From the NCBI RefSeq assembly GCF_029051725.1, contig NZ_JAACFU010000002.1:62001-126000 (forward strand): a stretch of DNA of 64,000 bases. Direction: 5' to 3'. The notes beneath the pieces were generated by a model, which saw only the letters and a list, made by a program, of their open reading frames with translations, made no database searches and was not told the DNA's origin. The translations under genes and the position numbers were made by a program. Source of the stretch: Bradyrhizobium sp. CSS354 (lineage in GTDB: Bacteria > Pseudomonadota > Alphaproteobacteria > Rhizobiales > Xanthobacteraceae). This document shows, piece after piece, positions 25,979-35,171 of the stretch. Position 1 is the first letter of the stretch; each line of letters starts with the position of its first letter.

Positions 25979-28414
25979 GTGATCTCCTTTCCGCGCGCCG
26001 CATGGCGATCCACTACTCTGATCGTGTGCCTGATGGCAGGGCTGTCGGCCGGCTGCGCCGCCTGGGCCAAATCCAACGAGACAACCGCGGAGACCGTCAA
26101 GGAAACCGCGAAACCGTCGGCCAAACCAGCCGCCAAGGACACTACGAAGGGGGCGTCCAAGGGAACCGGCAAGGAAACTTCGAAGGGCGCAACCAACGGC
26201 GCGACCAGTGCCCCCGCCAAGGATGCCGCGAAGAAGCCTGCCAAGGATACTGGCAAGGATGCTGGCAAGAACGCAGGCAAGGAACCTGCGAAGGAGAAGC
26301 TGAAGCCTACGGCGGCCGCGCCAAAGTCAACGCCGACCGCTGGCGGCTCGGTCCCGAAGACCGCACCCGCGCCGGCTGCGACGGCCACCGTCAGACCGAC
26401 CGCCCCGGCCCCCGCCAAGCCCCTCGCGGCTCCTGTCCTGGCCCCGGCGACCCGCCAGCATGCCGCCCCGCGCAAGCCGGTCACACCGGCTGCGGTTGCC
26501 GCGACCTCCTCGACGTCGCAAGCCGACAAGGACACGCTGGAGACCGTGATCGAGCTCGTGCGCAAGCGCAAGGCGGGCGACGCCAGCAGTGCCGCGGCTA
26601 CGATCTCCGATCCCGTCGCGCGAAAACTGGCGGAATGGATCATCCTTCGCAGCGAGGACAATGGCGCGACTGTGGAGCGCTACCGCGCCTTCCTATCCGC
26701 CAATCCGAGCTGGCCGTCGCAGACCTTCCTCCGCCGGCGCCTGGAAGCCGCGATGTGGGACGACAGGCGCGACGACCAGGTCGCGTGGTCGTGGTTCGAG
26801 AACGAATCCCCCGTGTCCGCCAAGGGCCGCTTCACGCTCGCCAAGGCGATGCTGGCGCGCGGCGACCGCGCCAACGCCGAACGTCTGGTGCGCGATGCCT
26901 GGCGCAGCGACCCGATGTCGGAAGACACCGAGAACAACGCACTCGACCAGTTCGGCGCGCTGCTGACACCCGGCGATCAGAAGGCGCGGATGGACACGCT
27001 GCTCTACGGCAGCGAGAACGAGGCCGCACTGCGTGCTGCGAAGCGCCTCGGGGCCGGCTATGTCGCACTCGCCAAGGCCCGCATCGCCTCCCTCAAGAAA
27101 GCGCCGAACGCTCGTGCGCTGCTCGACGCCGTGCCGCGCGAGCTGCACGGCGATCCCGGCTTCATCTTCAGCAAGATCCAGCTGCTGCGCCGCGAGGAGA
27201 AATTTGCCGAAGCCGCCCAGCTCATGCTGTCGGCACCGAAGGATCCGGGCCGGCTCCACAATCTCGACGAATGGTGGATCGAGCGGCGCCTCCTGGCGCG
27301 CAAGATGATCGACACCGAGGAATTTCGCAGCGCCTATCTGATCGCGCGCGATGCGGCCCTGCCCTCGCGCGACATCTACAAGACCGAGCAGGAGTTCACC
27401 GCCGGCTGGATCGCGCTGCGCTTCCTCAACGATCCCGCGGCCGCCACCCAGCATTTTGCCCGCATCGGGATCGGCAGCGTCAATCCGACGGCGCTGGCGC
27501 GCGCCGGCTATTGGCAGGGCCGCGCCGCCGAAGCTGCGGGCCGCCAGCAGGAGGCGCGCAACGCCTACGCGCGAGCAGCCGAGCAATCCACCAGCTATTA
27601 CGGCCAGCTCGCACGCGCCAAGCTCGGCCTGCCGCAGATCGAGCTCAACGCGCAGCCGCGCAGCCGCGGTGCCGAACGGCTGGAGATCGTCCGCGCCGCG
27701 CAGCTGCTCTACGAGCTCGACGAGCGTGAGATGGCGATACCTGTTCTCGCCGACATGGGCGAGAACGGCGATCCCGAAGCGCTTGCCGGCCTCGGCGAGC
27801 TCACCCAGCGCTACAGCGACGCGCGCGGCATGCTGCTGCTCGGCAAGGCCGCGCTCAATCGCGGGCTGCCGTTCGATTTCTATGCCTATCCCGTCAACGG
27901 CATTCCGCAGTTCACGCCGATCGGCCCCGAGGTCGAACGCAGCATCATCTACGCCATTGCGCGGCAGGAGAGCGCCTTCAATCCTTCGGTCGTCTCGCCG
28001 GCGCAGGCCTATGGGCTGATGCAGGTGACGCCGGACGCTGCGCGCTATGTCTGCAAGCGGCACGGGGGGACCTACGATCTGGGGCGTCTGAAGAACGATT
28101 CGGCCTACAACGCCACGCTCGGCTCGGCCGAGCTCGGTGGGCTGCTCGAGGACTATCGCGGCTCCTACATCATGACCTTCGCCGCCTACAATGCCGGCCG
28201 CGGCAGTGTGAAGAAGTGGATCGATCGCTACGGCGATCCGCGCGACCCCAAGGTCGACGCGGTCGACTGGGTCGAGCTGATCCCGTTCTCCGAGACGCGC
28301 AACTACGTGCAGCGGATCATGGAGAACCTTCAGGTCTACCGCGCCCGCTTCGGCGGCGGCACGCGGTTGCAGATCGAAGCCGATTTGCGCCGCGGCGCCG
28401 GCAGCGTGGAGTAG
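25979..28414 (+). CDS. Soluble lytic murein transglycosylase (Slt70-like)
   Basis: The 811-residue periplasmic enzyme cleaves peptidoglycan glycan strands. A signal peptide covers about residues 1-30 (ending GCAAWAKS). Residues 30-180 are a low-complexity Lys/Ala/Thr/Pro segment made of AKD, GK and APA-type repeats. A long alpha-superhelical region follows, and the SLT domain lies at about 655-790 with catalytic Glu664 in IARQESAFNPS, then AYGLMQVTPDAA and FAAYNAGRG. I prefer the GTG at 25979, which has a GGGGCGA site and begins the signal peptide. The frame extends upstream without a good start. Confidence 0.9.
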   Translation: MISFPRAAWRSTTLIVCLMAGLSAGCAAWAKSNETTAETVKETAKPSAKPAAKDTTKGASKGTGKETSKGATNGATSAPAKDAAKKPAKDTGKDAGKNAGKEPAKEKLKPTAAAPKSTPTAGGSVPKTAPAPAATATVRPTAPAPAKPLAAPVLAPATRQHAAPRKPVTPAAVAATSSTSQADKDTLETVIELVRKRKAGDASSAAATISDPVARKLAEWIILRSEDNGATVERYRAFLSANPSWPSQTFLRRRLEAAMWDDRRDDQVAWSWFENESPVSAKGRFTLAKAMLARGDRANAERLVRDAWRSDPMSEDTENNALDQFGALLTPGDQKARMDTLLYGSENEAALRAAKRLGAGYVALAKARIASLKKAPNARALLDAVPRELHGDPGFIFSKIQLLRREEKFAEAAQLMLSAPKDPGRLHNLDEWWIERRLLARKMIDTEEFRSAYLIARDAALPSRDIYKTEQEFTAGWIALRFLNDPAAATQHFARIGIGSVNPTALARAGYWQGRAAEAAGRQQEARNAYARAAEQSTSYYGQLARAKLGLPQIELNAQPRSRGAERLEIVRAAQLLYELDEREMAIPVLADMGENGDPEALAGLGELTQRYSDARGMLLLGKAALNRGLPFDFYAYPVNGIPQFTPIGPEVERSIIYAIARQESAFNPSVVSPAQAYGLMQVTPDAARYVCKRHGGTYDLGRLKNDSAYNATLGSAELGGLLEDYRGSYIMTFAAYNAGRGSVKKWIDRYGDPRDPKVDAVDWVELIPFSETRNYVQRIMENLQVYRARFGGGTRLQIEADLRRGAGSVE

Positions 28415-29050
28415 CGATCATCCTCCCTCGACGCGCTGCGGTGAGTCCGTTGGCGGCGGGGGCCATCGTCGCCAGGACTTGAGCCACCGACGAAGAGCTG
28501 GGGTGCGATCGTCAGGCGGGCTTTCTCGCGATGTCCGTTGGCGGCAAAGCAAAGGGAGAACTATTGGCCTTCATTGCGGCGGCGCCTGGCGCGACGGGCG
28601 GCTCCCTCGGCCGGCGAGCGAGTTATCCCGACTATAATAGTGAGAGCGCCTTTCCCGCAGCCTGACACGGGACCCGTCGGCCGATCCGAGAGCGATCACC
28701 GCTCCTCAGCTTGTGGCGAATCGGGGAAAGAGGCAATCAAATCAATCACTTGCAAATGCATCACTCGACAGAGGCGATCGGCGACGAAGGCAGTCGTCCC
28801 CCGCGCGAGTGATCCGATCTAATTTGATAGCAAAATCAGTCGTTTACGTGGATAAAGGGAGCCTTTGTCCGCGCCAAAACCGCTCATCATACAGGCGCCA
28901 GAACCTCCAGCTTTGTGTCCGTTATCGCGGCGTTACGTTCTCGCCCCGGGAGCAAACCGCTTGGTTTCGGAATTCGCTGGGAATATTCGAGCAAAAACAC
29001 ACGCTTCCAAATTGACCAGCCCAAGTAATTAGATGCATAAGGCTCGCACC
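28415..29050. other. Gene-poor region before tRNA-Ser
   Basis: About 640 bases hold no gene I can support. Short open frames have no ribosome site and a composition unlike proteins. The right half (28820-29040) is richer in A and T than the flanking genes. I found no matching palindromic element here. It could contain decayed sequence or a small RNA, but nothing specific is visible. Confidence 0.5.
29012..29040 (+). promoter_or_regulatory. Candidate promoter of tRNA-Ser
   Basis: A TTGACC box at 29012-29017 is followed, 17 bases later, by gcataa just upstream of the tRNA 5' end at 29051. The position fits a sigma-70-type promoter, but the -10 box is a poor match. Confidence 0.3.
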
Positions 29051-29140
29051 GGAGAGGTGGCCGAGTGGCTGAAGGCAACGCTTTGCTAAAGCGTCATACG
29101 GTCTCAAGCTGTATCGAGGGTTCGAATCCCTCCCTCTCCG
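29051..29140 (+). tRNA. tRNA-Ser (GCT)
   Basis: This is a 90-base class II tRNA. The acceptor stem ggagagg pairs with cctctcc, the anticodon stem-loop is acgct-ttGCTaa-agcgt with the anticodon at 29085-29087, and a long variable arm follows. The T arm is gaggg-ttcgaat-ccctc. The CCA end is encoded at 29141-29143. It reads serine AGC and AGU codons. Confidence 0.97.
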
Positions 29141-29234
29141 CCACTCCTCAGCAGAATCTGAGATCTGTGCGTTCCTTCACCTGACACCCGACGGCGGTCT
29201 CATGCCGCTCCGAACCGGATGGAGGACCACAAGG

Positions 29235-29261
29235 GAACCTGATTCAGCGAAAGCCAGGTTC
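29235..29261 (-). terminator. Possible weak hairpin after the Sel1-like gene
   Basis: A 7-bp stem (gaacctg with caggttc) encloses 13 bases, 36 bases after the stop of the Sel1-like gene. There is no T-run, so it is only a weak candidate. Confidence 0.22.
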
Positions 29262-29296
29262 ACCTCCGAAACGACGTCCGGGACCTGATTCTCCGC

Positions 29297-29563
29297 TCAG
29301 TGGGCGGAGACCCACGCCCTCGCGTCGCGCTGCGCGGCCGAGATATCGGCGTCCGACATCTGTCCGGCGACTTCCTGGCGCAGCGTCACGGCGTCCTTGC
29401 GGCCCTTGAGCGCGGCGAGGTTGAACCATTTGTGCGCGGCGACGAGATCGACGAGACCGGATCGTCCGCTCGCCCAATAGAGGCCGCGCTCGAACAGCAC
29501 GTCCGACAGCGCGCCTGCGTCGATCGGCGTCGCCGTCTCCAGATCGAAAGTACCCTGAAACAT
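29297..29563 (-). CDS. Short Sel1-repeat-like protein
   Basis: This 88-residue protein contains one clear Sel1/TPR-like unit, VAAHKWFNLAALKGRKDAV. It is followed by LRQEVAGQMSDADISAAQRDARAW, a pattern common in Sel1-repeat proteins of Rhizobiales. Such repeats mediate protein-protein contacts, and no enzymatic motif is visible. A GGGGAT ribosome site precedes the ATG. It is a stand-alone gene between tRNA-Ser and a repeat-rich stretch. Confidence 0.75.
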   Translation of the reverse strand: MFQGTFDLETATPIDAGALSDVLFERGLYWASGRSGLVDLVAAHKWFNLAALKGRKDAVTLRQEVAGQMSDADISAAQRDARAWVSAH

Positions 29564-30078
29564 AACGCATCCCCTTTTTTCTTATGCCGCCTCGTCCCCC
29601 GAGCGCGGCTCCCGTCCAATCAACTGTTCAACTCATCCCCGGGGCTTCTTGCCCGTGCCGTTTGCCGGCTTGTTGGAGGTAATGATGGCGGGCAAATTTG
29701 AATGGCAGTTTAAGTATCGCGATGAAGCAGACGTAAACGCGCCCGCCCCAGGGGCGCACAACAAATGCAAGAAGTCCCGGTTTTGCAGGCACTTCTGCAA
29801 TTCGTCAGATTCGGTTTACCTTGGGATTTTGGGAGAACGATAACCATCGCGCACGGTGACGCGTGTCCTGTGGTGTCCCCGCCCGCTGTCGTCACCGGTA
29901 TTCCAGAGACAGCAATGGTCCCAGGAGAAGCCGCGGCGAACTGGATCGCCAGGTCGGAGCCAGGCGACGACACGGCGAATGGAGAAGCGGCGCGTGAACA
30001 GCGTGCAACAGCGCCGCAGCCTCCCTGCTCAAGAAGCGCGCGCATATGAAGAAACATATGGCTGGAAGCTCGACTGCG

Positions 30079-30210
30079 GCCATCCTTCGAGACGCCCGCC
30101 TGCGGCGGGCCGTCAGGATGGGGGATGAGTATGCGGCAGCATCAACGCAGATGGACGCAGCCGAGCCTTATCCTGAGGAGGCCGCGAAGCGTTCGTCTCA
30201 AGACGAGGCG
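30079..30210. repeat. Dispersed palindromic repeat pair, catccttcgagacgc family
   Basis: The first unit (30079-30123) reads catccttcgagacgc, then a perfect cccgcctgcggcggg hairpin, then gtcaggatggggg. The second unit (30166-30210) reads ccttatcctgaggaggc and later cgtctcaagacgaggc. I recall this atcctgaggagg/ccttcgagacgc pair as a very common intergenic element of Bradyrhizobium. Here the two halves are separated by about 40 bases. Confidence 0.6.
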
Positions 30211-30565
30211 CTCGCTCAGGCGTCGCCGAGACGTCATATGCGAGAGCCCGGCCTGCTCAAGGCAGCACAGCCACGTCGCGGTCAGACCAGCAATGTCGGG
30301 AGATGGGAATGCCGGCAATACCCCGGCCTCAAGAGAACGAGGGCGTCGGCGAACACGTCAGGACCAGATTCCACGTTGGCCCGAAGGCCGCTTGTGAAAT
30401 TGCGGAGCCCCTTACGGAGAACCGCACCGAACGAAGAAAACCTGTTTCTTCTGCCGGACCGCGCTTAGCGAGCGAACCCGCGAAGAGAACGATCCGACCG
30501 TTGACCTGATGTCTCGCCGACACCCTCTATCGTCGACCAGAACCTTTTGAGAGGCGCTGATGACG

Positions 30566-30588
30566 TGCCGGCTCTCTAGGAGCCGGCA
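30566..30588 (-). terminator. Hairpin downstream of the lysine-rich small gene
   Basis: A perfect 9-bp stem (tgccggctc with gagccggca) encloses a 5-base loop, 17 bases past the stop of the 32-residue lysine-rich gene. No T-run follows on that strand, so termination by this hairpin is probable but not certain. Confidence 0.42.
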
Positions 30589-30604
30589 ACTTCAAAAAGC
30601 GAAG

Positions 30605-30703
30605 TTACTTCTTCTTGGCGACCTTGCGGGTCTTCTTCGCAGTCTTCTTCACTGCGCTCTTCGCCTTCTTCGCCTTCTTTGCCTTCTTAGCTTTCTTGGC
30701 CAT
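30605..30703 (-). CDS. Tiny lysine/alanine-rich basic protein (histone H1-like)
   Basis: The 32-residue product is almost wholly Lys and Ala: MAKKAKKAKKAKKAK, then SAVKKTAKKTRKVAKKK. A strong GGAGGG ribosome site lies 5 bases before the ATG and a hairpin follows the stop, which supports it as a real small gene. The composition matches bacterial histone H1-like and AlgP-like tails, which bind DNA or RNA non-specifically. A nucleic-acid-binding role is therefore an inference from charge alone. Confidence 0.68.
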   Translation of the reverse strand: MAKKAKKAKKAKKAKSAVKKTAKKTRKVAKKK

Positions 30704-31225
30704 GTTGCCCTCCGATGTGTGAGATGGCTTAATCGCTGCATGCAGTCGGGGATCGAGTGCACACTCATCCCGAATACACCAACACAACGAAAAAAACAGC
30801 GTCTCGCTTAAAGAAGTGTTGACGGCGAAACGCGCCTGCGCTGGCGAACGCGATGCAAGCGGACTGCATGAGTTGTGCTTGCGATCGCAGAGAGTGCCCG
30901 CGGCATCGACGTTTGCAAAAGATACGACTGCAGAAAAACACTATGCAGCAAGTATTTTCTTGCACGCGCACATCGCGCGCGATCGATGTCATGACCTATC
31001 GCGCCGATCGCGCGAGCGCCTCGCGAAGGCGCTTCGCGGACTCTGAGTCGCGACTTTTGGCAACGAAAATATTTTCATGATTAACGGCGCGCGGGCTCGT
31101 CGGAGCGTGTGCAAGTCGCCGTTTTGCGCGAATCGCGTGACGGCGATTCGGTCGGCGTATCGCGTTCGATCGGGATGAAGTTCGTCGCCGAGGATGCGCG
31201 CGAGCGTCGCATCGCGAACCGAAAG
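30704..31225. other. Gene-free region upstream of the lysine-rich gene
   Basis: About 520 bases contain no credible gene. The stretch has alternating AT-rich pieces and GC-rich pieces with repeated gatcgcgcg words, and a small hairpin (agcgcct with aggcgct, 31015-31033). It must hold the promoter of the 32-residue gene. A small RNA is possible but not demonstrated. Confidence 0.45.
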
Positions 31226-31254
31226 CGAGGTGACGACGCCTGTCCGTCACCTCG
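31226..31254 (-). terminator. Probable terminator of the gat operon
   Basis: A perfect 10-bp stem (cgaggtgacg with cgtcacctcg) encloses 9 bases, 15 bases after the gatB stop. On the minus strand it is followed by ctttcgg, so the T-tract is short. Confidence 0.5.
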
Positions 31255-31269
31255 TTCGAACGCGCGAGG

Positions 31270-32748
31270 TCAGATGCCGAGCTTGGACTTGAGCAGCTCG
31301 TTGACGCTCTGCGGGTTGGCCTTGCCGCCGGATGCCTTCATCACTTGGCCGACGAACCAGCCGAGTGACTGCGGCTTGTCCTTGACCTGCGCCGCCTTGT
31401 CGGGATTGGCTGCGATGATGTCGTCGACAACCTTTTCGATCGCCGAAAGATCCGTGACCTGCTTCATGCCGCGGCTTTCGACCAGCGCGCGGGGATCGCC
31501 GCCCTCCTGCCAGACGATCTCGAACAGATCCTTGGCGATCTTGCCGGAGATCGTACCCTCGCCGATCAGGTCGATGATGCCCGAGAGCTGTGCGGCATCG
31601 ACCGGAGAGTCCGTAATGTCCCGGCCTTCCTTGTTGAGACGACCGAACAGCTCGTTGATCACCCAGTTGGCGGCGACCTTGCCGTCGCGCGCGCGGTTGG
31701 CGAGCTTCTCCAGCACGGTCTCGTAGAACACCGCGCTCTCGCGCTCGGCGACCAGCACGCCGGCGTCGTAGGCCGACAGGCCGAGATCCGCGACGAAGCG
31801 CGTCTTCTTCTGGTCCGGCAGCTCGGGCAGCCCAGCCTTCAGTTCGTCGACGAAGCTTTGCGAGAACTCCAGCGGCAGCAGGTCGGGATCGGGGAAGTAG
31901 CGGTAGTCGTGCGCCTCTTCCTTGGACCGCATCGACCGCGTCTCGCCCTTGTTGGGGTCGTAGAGCCGGGTCTCCTGGTCGATCGCGCCGCCCTCCTCGA
32001 GGATTTCGATCTGGCGCCGGGCCTCGTACTCGATCGCCTGGCCGATGAAGGTGATCGAGTTCATGTTCTTGATCTCGCAGCGGGTGCCGAGCGGCGCGCC
32101 GGGCTTGCGCACGGAGACGTTGACGTCGGCGCGCAAGGATCCCTTCTCCATGTCGCCGTCGCAGGTGCCGAGATAGCGCAGGATCGAGCGCAGCTTGGTC
32201 ACATAGGCCTTGGCCTGCTCGGCATCGCGGATGTCGGGTTTCGACACGATCTCCATCAGCGCCACGCCGCAGCGGTTGAGGTCGACATAGGACATGGTCG
32301 GCGACTGATCGTGCAGCAATTTGCCGGCATCCTGTTCCAGATGCAGCCGCTCGATGCCGATCGTGGCGGTCTTGCCGCCGTCCAGTTCGACCACGACCTC
32401 GCCCTCGCCGACGATCGGCGACTTGTACTGGCTGATCTGGTAGCCCTGCGGCGAGTCCGGATAGAAATAGTTCTTGCGGTCGAACACCGAGCGCAGATTG
32501 ATCTGGGCGTTCAGCCCGAGTCCGGTCCGGACAGCCTGCCTGACGCATTCCTCGTTGATGACCGGCAGCATGCCCGGCATCGCCGCGTCGACCAGCGACA
32601 CATGCGTGTTCGGCTCGCCGCCGAACGCGGTGGAGGCACCGGAGAACAGCTTCGCGTTCGACGTCACCTGAGCGTGGACCTCCAGGCCGATGACCATCTC
32701 CCAGTCACCGGTTGAGCCCTTGAGAAGCTTGTGCGTGGCCGTGCTCAT
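31270..32748 (-). CDS. gatB: Asp-tRNA(Asn)/Glu-tRNA(Gln) amidotransferase subunit B
   Basis: The 492-residue subunit binds the misacylated tRNA and activates it with ATP in the GatCAB complex. Conserved stretches are [33 protein letters not shown] and [19 protein letters not shown]. The C-terminal third is the YqeY-like tRNA-binding domain ending in [10 protein letters not shown]. The ATG follows a GGGAGC site and overlaps the preceding small gene's stop as ATGA. Presence of GatCAB implies that glutaminyl- and/or asparaginyl-tRNA is made indirectly. Confidence 0.96.
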   Translation of the reverse strand: MSTATHKLLKGSTGDWEMVIGLEVHAQVTSNAKLFSGASTAFGGEPNTHVSLVDAAMPGMLPVINEECVRQAVRTGLGLNAQINLRSVFDRKNYFYPDSPQGYQISQYKSPIVGEGEVVVELDGGKTATIGIERLHLEQDAGKLLHDQSPTMSYVDLNRCGVALMEIVSKPDIRDAEQAKAYVTKLRSILRYLGTCDGDMEKGSLRADVNVSVRKPGAPLGTRCEIKNMNSITFIGQAIEYEARRQIEILEEGGAIDQETRLYDPNKGETRSMRSKEEAHDYRYFPDPDLLPLEFSQSFVDELKAGLPELPDQKKTRFVADLGLSAYDAGVLVAERESAVFYETVLEKLANRARDGKVAANWVINELFGRLNKEGRDITDSPVDAAQLSGIIDLIGEGTISGKIAKDLFEIVWQEGGDPRALVESRGMKQVTDLSAIEKVVDDIIAANPDKAAQVKDKPQSLGWFVGQVMKASGGKANPQSVNELLKSKLGI

Positions 32749-33038
32749 GTCTTGCTCCCGAGCAGCGTGGCAGCGACGATCCGCTCCCACTCTGCTTGTA
32801 ATGAATCCCTTGCCACGGGCTGGCCGGCCTGGCGGTACCAATAGCCGGCATTGCCGAGGTCGCCCTCGACCCGGTGCAGATAGGCGTGCACCCAGGCGGC
32901 CTCGCGGCTGCTCTCGTCCTGGACGATTCTGTGCGCCTGGTCCCAGTCACCCTTGGCGGCCCACCACAGTGCGGCGAGCGGCGCGCTGAGATCCGGCGGC
33001 GGCGCGGCGCCGTCAAGGCTGGCGATATACGCCGCCAT
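32745..33038 (-). CDS. Conserved small helical protein between gatA and gatB
   Basis: The 97-residue protein starts 3 bases after the gatA stop behind a GGTGAG site and ends in an ATGA overlap with gatB, so it is translated as part of the gat operon. It is rich in Trp and helix-forming residues ([40 protein letters not shown]). This resembles a TPR-like helical hairpin pair, often seen in proteins that bind other proteins. No catalytic motif is visible. It is not one of the known GatCAB subunits, and its role is unknown. Confidence 0.8.
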   Translation of the reverse strand: MAAYIASLDGAAPPPDLSAPLAALWWAAKGDWDQAHRIVQDESSREAAWVHAYLHRVEGDLGNAGYWYRQAGQPVARDSLQAEWERIVAATLLGSKT

Positions 33039-33040
33039 GC

Positions 33041-34516
33041 TCACCACCATTTCGCCGGCGTGAAGCGGCCGGCGGCCTGCTCGATCACCTCGCCGAGCGA
33101 GAACAGCGTCTCCTCGTCGAATGGCCGGCCGATCAGCTGCAGGCCGAGCGGCAGGCCCTGCGCATCCTTGCCGGCGGGCACGGCGATGCCCGGCAGGCCC
33201 GCCATGTTCACGGTCACCGTGAAGATGTCGTTGAGGTACATCTCGACGGGGTCCGCGCCGCCCTTCTCGCCGATGCCGAACGCCGCCGACGGCGTCGCCG
33301 GCGTCAGGATCGCGTCGACGCCCTTGGCGAAGCAATCCTCAAAGTCCTTCTTGATCAGCGTGCGCACCTTCTGGGCACGCAAATAATAGGCGTCGTAATA
33401 GCCGGCCGAGAGCACGTAGGTGCCGATCATGACGCGGCGCTTCACCTCGGCGCCAAAACCTTCTGCGCGGGTGTTCTCGTAGAGTTCGTTGATGTTTCGG
33501 CCCTGCTCGCGCAGGCCGAAGCGCACGCCGTCGTAGCGGGCGAGGTTGGAGGACGCCTCCGCCGGCGCCACAATGTAATAGGCCGGCAACGCGTATTTGG
33601 TGTGCGGCAGCGACACCTCGACGAGCTCGGCGCCGGCCGCTTTCAGCCAGGCCGCGCCCTCGCTCCAGAGCTTTTCGATCTCGGCCGGCATGCCGTCGAG
33701 ACGATACTCCTTGGGAATGCCGATCCGGATGCCCTTCACGGACTTGCCGATCGCAGCCTCGTAATCCGGCACGGGCATGTCGACCGAGGTCGTGTCCTTC
33801 GGATCGTGGCCGGCCATCGAGCGCAGCAGTATCGCGGCATCGCGCGTGCTGCGCGCGATCGGACCGGCCTGGTCGAGCGAGGAGGCAAAAGCGACGATGC
33901 CCCAGCGCGAACAGCGGCCGTAGGTCGGCTTGATGCCGACGGTCGCGGTGAACGCCGCCGGCTGACGGATCGAGCCGCCAGTATCGGTCGCGGTCGCACC
34001 CATGCACAGCAGCGCCGCAACGGCCGAGGCCGAGCCGCCGGACGAGCCGCCCGGCACCAGCGTCGTGTTGGAGCCATCACGCCGCCAGGGATTGCCGACG
34101 GGGCCGAAGCACGAGGTCTCGTTCGCCGAGCCCATCGCGAACTCGTCATTGTTGAGCTTGCCCAGCATCACCGCGCCGTCGCGCCAGAGCTGCGAGGTGA
34201 TGGTGGACTCGTAAGTCGGCACGAAATTGCCGAGGATTTTCGAGCACGCGGTGGTGCGGACGCCCTTGGTCGCAAACAGGTCCTTGATGCCGAGCGGAAT
34301 GCCGGCGAGCGGTCCCGCATCACCCTTGGCGATCTTCTCGTCGACGGCCTTCGCCATGTCACGCGCGCGGTCGGGCGTCTCCATGACGAAAGCATTGAGC
34401 ACGCGCGCGGCTTCGATCGCGTTCAGATGCGCGTCGGTCAGCTCAAGGGACGTAAAAGTCTTGGCCGCGAGGCCCTTGCGGGCCTCCGCGAGCGTCAGCG
34501 ATGTCAAATCGGTCAT
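33041..34516 (-). CDS. gatA: Asp-tRNA(Asn)/Glu-tRNA(Gln) amidotransferase subunit A
   Basis: This 491-residue amidase-signature enzyme releases ammonia from glutamine for GatB. The catalytic triad is visible: Lys78 in GIKDLF, cis-Ser158 in PGGSSGGSA, and Ser182 in [10 protein letters not shown]. The length is typical. The ATG overlaps the stop of the preceding 70-residue gene as ATGA, so gatA translation depends on that gene. Confidence 0.96.
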   Translation of the reverse strand: MTDLTSLTLAEARKGLAAKTFTSLELTDAHLNAIEAARVLNAFVMETPDRARDMAKAVDEKIAKGDAGPLAGIPLGIKDLFATKGVRTTACSKILGNFVPTYESTITSQLWRDGAVMLGKLNNDEFAMGSANETSCFGPVGNPWRRDGSNTTLVPGGSSGGSASAVAALLCMGATATDTGGSIRQPAAFTATVGIKPTYGRCSRWGIVAFASSLDQAGPIARSTRDAAILLRSMAGHDPKDTTSVDMPVPDYEAAIGKSVKGIRIGIPKEYRLDGMPAEIEKLWSEGAAWLKAAGAELVEVSLPHTKYALPAYYIVAPAEASSNLARYDGVRFGLREQGRNINELYENTRAEGFGAEVKRRVMIGTYVLSAGYYDAYYLRAQKVRTLIKKDFEDCFAKGVDAILTPATPSAAFGIGEKGGADPVEMYLNDIFTVTVNMAGLPGIAVPAGKDAQGLPLGLQLIGRPFDEETLFSLGEVIEQAAGRFTPAKWW

Positions 34517-34725
34517 TTATTGATCGGGCTGCAGAAGAACGGAGACAGGGACTTGTCGTTGGCCGGGTCGTCTTTCTTGGCGGCCGCTTTCGCAGCCGCC
34601 TCGATCTCGTCGAGCACGGCATTGACGGCGACGTTGGGGTCGGCAGCCTTGCCCTGCCGCTCCATCTTGTCGAGATAGTTCATGTAGGCCTGATAGGCCT
34701 TCTCGTCGTCGCAAAGCATGCACAT
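34513..34725 (-). CDS. Conserved small cysteine-containing protein between gatC and gatA
   Basis: The 70-residue protein starts [20 protein letters not shown] and ends FFCSPINK. The N-terminal Cys-X2-Cys and a C-terminal Cys could bind metal or respond to redox. The middle is a charged helix with an alanine-rich stretch ([14 protein letters not shown]). It overlaps gatA as ATGA and lies 83 bases after gatC, in the same operon. I do not recognise a named family. Strict coupling to gatA argues for a real, possibly GatCAB-related function. Confidence 0.78.
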   Translation of the reverse strand: MCMLCDDEKAYQAYMNYLDKMERQGKAADPNVAVNAVLDEIEAAAKAAAKKDDPANDKSLSPFFCSPINK

Positions 34726-34752
34726 CGACAGCGTCCTAAGACTCTTTAGTTT

Positions 34753-34800
34753 GACGCGTTTTCTTTATGCGAACCGGTTTCCACTTCGCTCGAAAACGCT
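34753..34800. repeat. Short dispersed palindrome, gcgaaccggt family, copy 1
   Basis: The outer arms gcgttttc (34756-34763) and gaaaacgc (34792-34799) pair, and the core 34769-34790 reads gcgaaccggtttccacttcg plus ct. The core recurs, inverted and with one mismatch, at 63081-63102. I recall it as a frequent short element in Rhizobiales. It fills the gap between gatC and the 70-residue gene. Confidence 0.6.
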
Positions 34801-34807
34801 ATGTAAA

Positions 34808-35095
34808 TTACTCGACGACCTTGGGTACAAGATAGAAGTGACCTTCGGTCGCAGGCGCGTTGGCAACGATATCGTCGGCGATCTCGCCGTCATTGACCAA
34901 ATCCTGCCGCTTCTTCATCTGCATCGGGGTGACCGAGGTCATGGGCTCCACACCCTCGACATCGACCTCCGAGAGCTGCTCGACAAAAGCGAGCATGGCG
35001 TTGAGCTCGCCCTGCAGATGCGGAACCTCGCCCTCTGAAACCGCAATGCGCGCCAGATGCGCGATGCGGCGGACGGTAGCGGCGTCGACGGACAT
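34808..35095 (-). CDS. gatC: Asp-tRNA(Asn)/Glu-tRNA(Gln) amidotransferase subunit C
   Basis: The 95-residue subunit wraps around GatA and GatB and holds the complex together. Its signature is [20 protein letters not shown], and it ends VPKVVE. The ATG at 35095 (MSVDAAT) is the family start. The frame extends upstream without signals. It is the first gene of the gat operon. Confidence 0.94.
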   Translation of the reverse strand: MSVDAATVRRIAHLARIAVSEGEVPHLQGELNAMLAFVEQLSEVDVEGVEPMTSVTPMQMKKRQDLVNDGEIADDIVANAPATEGHFYLVPKVVE

Positions 35096-35171
35096 TATAT
35101 AAGGCCTCTCACGGCAAAACCTATGTGCCGTATAGCAGAGGCCGCTTTTGCGCCGCAACCGGCCGCGGGAC

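Larger units (their letters stand above)
29564..30604. other. Gene-free stretch with dispersed repeats
   Basis: About 1 kb lacks any frame with a credible ribosome site and protein-like composition. It holds two pieces of a palindromic repeat family (listed separately) and otherwise unassigned sequence. A 140-codon open frame over 30046-30468 runs straight through the repeats and is not believable. Confidence 0.5.

Noticed and set aside
26100..26520. Repetitive DNA considered as a possible CRISPR array
   Set aside because: The units are irregular, have no constant spacers and encode the Lys/Ala-rich segment of the transglycosylase in frame.
30046..30468. 140-codon open frame in the repeat-rich region
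   Set aside because: It passes through two palindromic repeat units and has no ribosome site.
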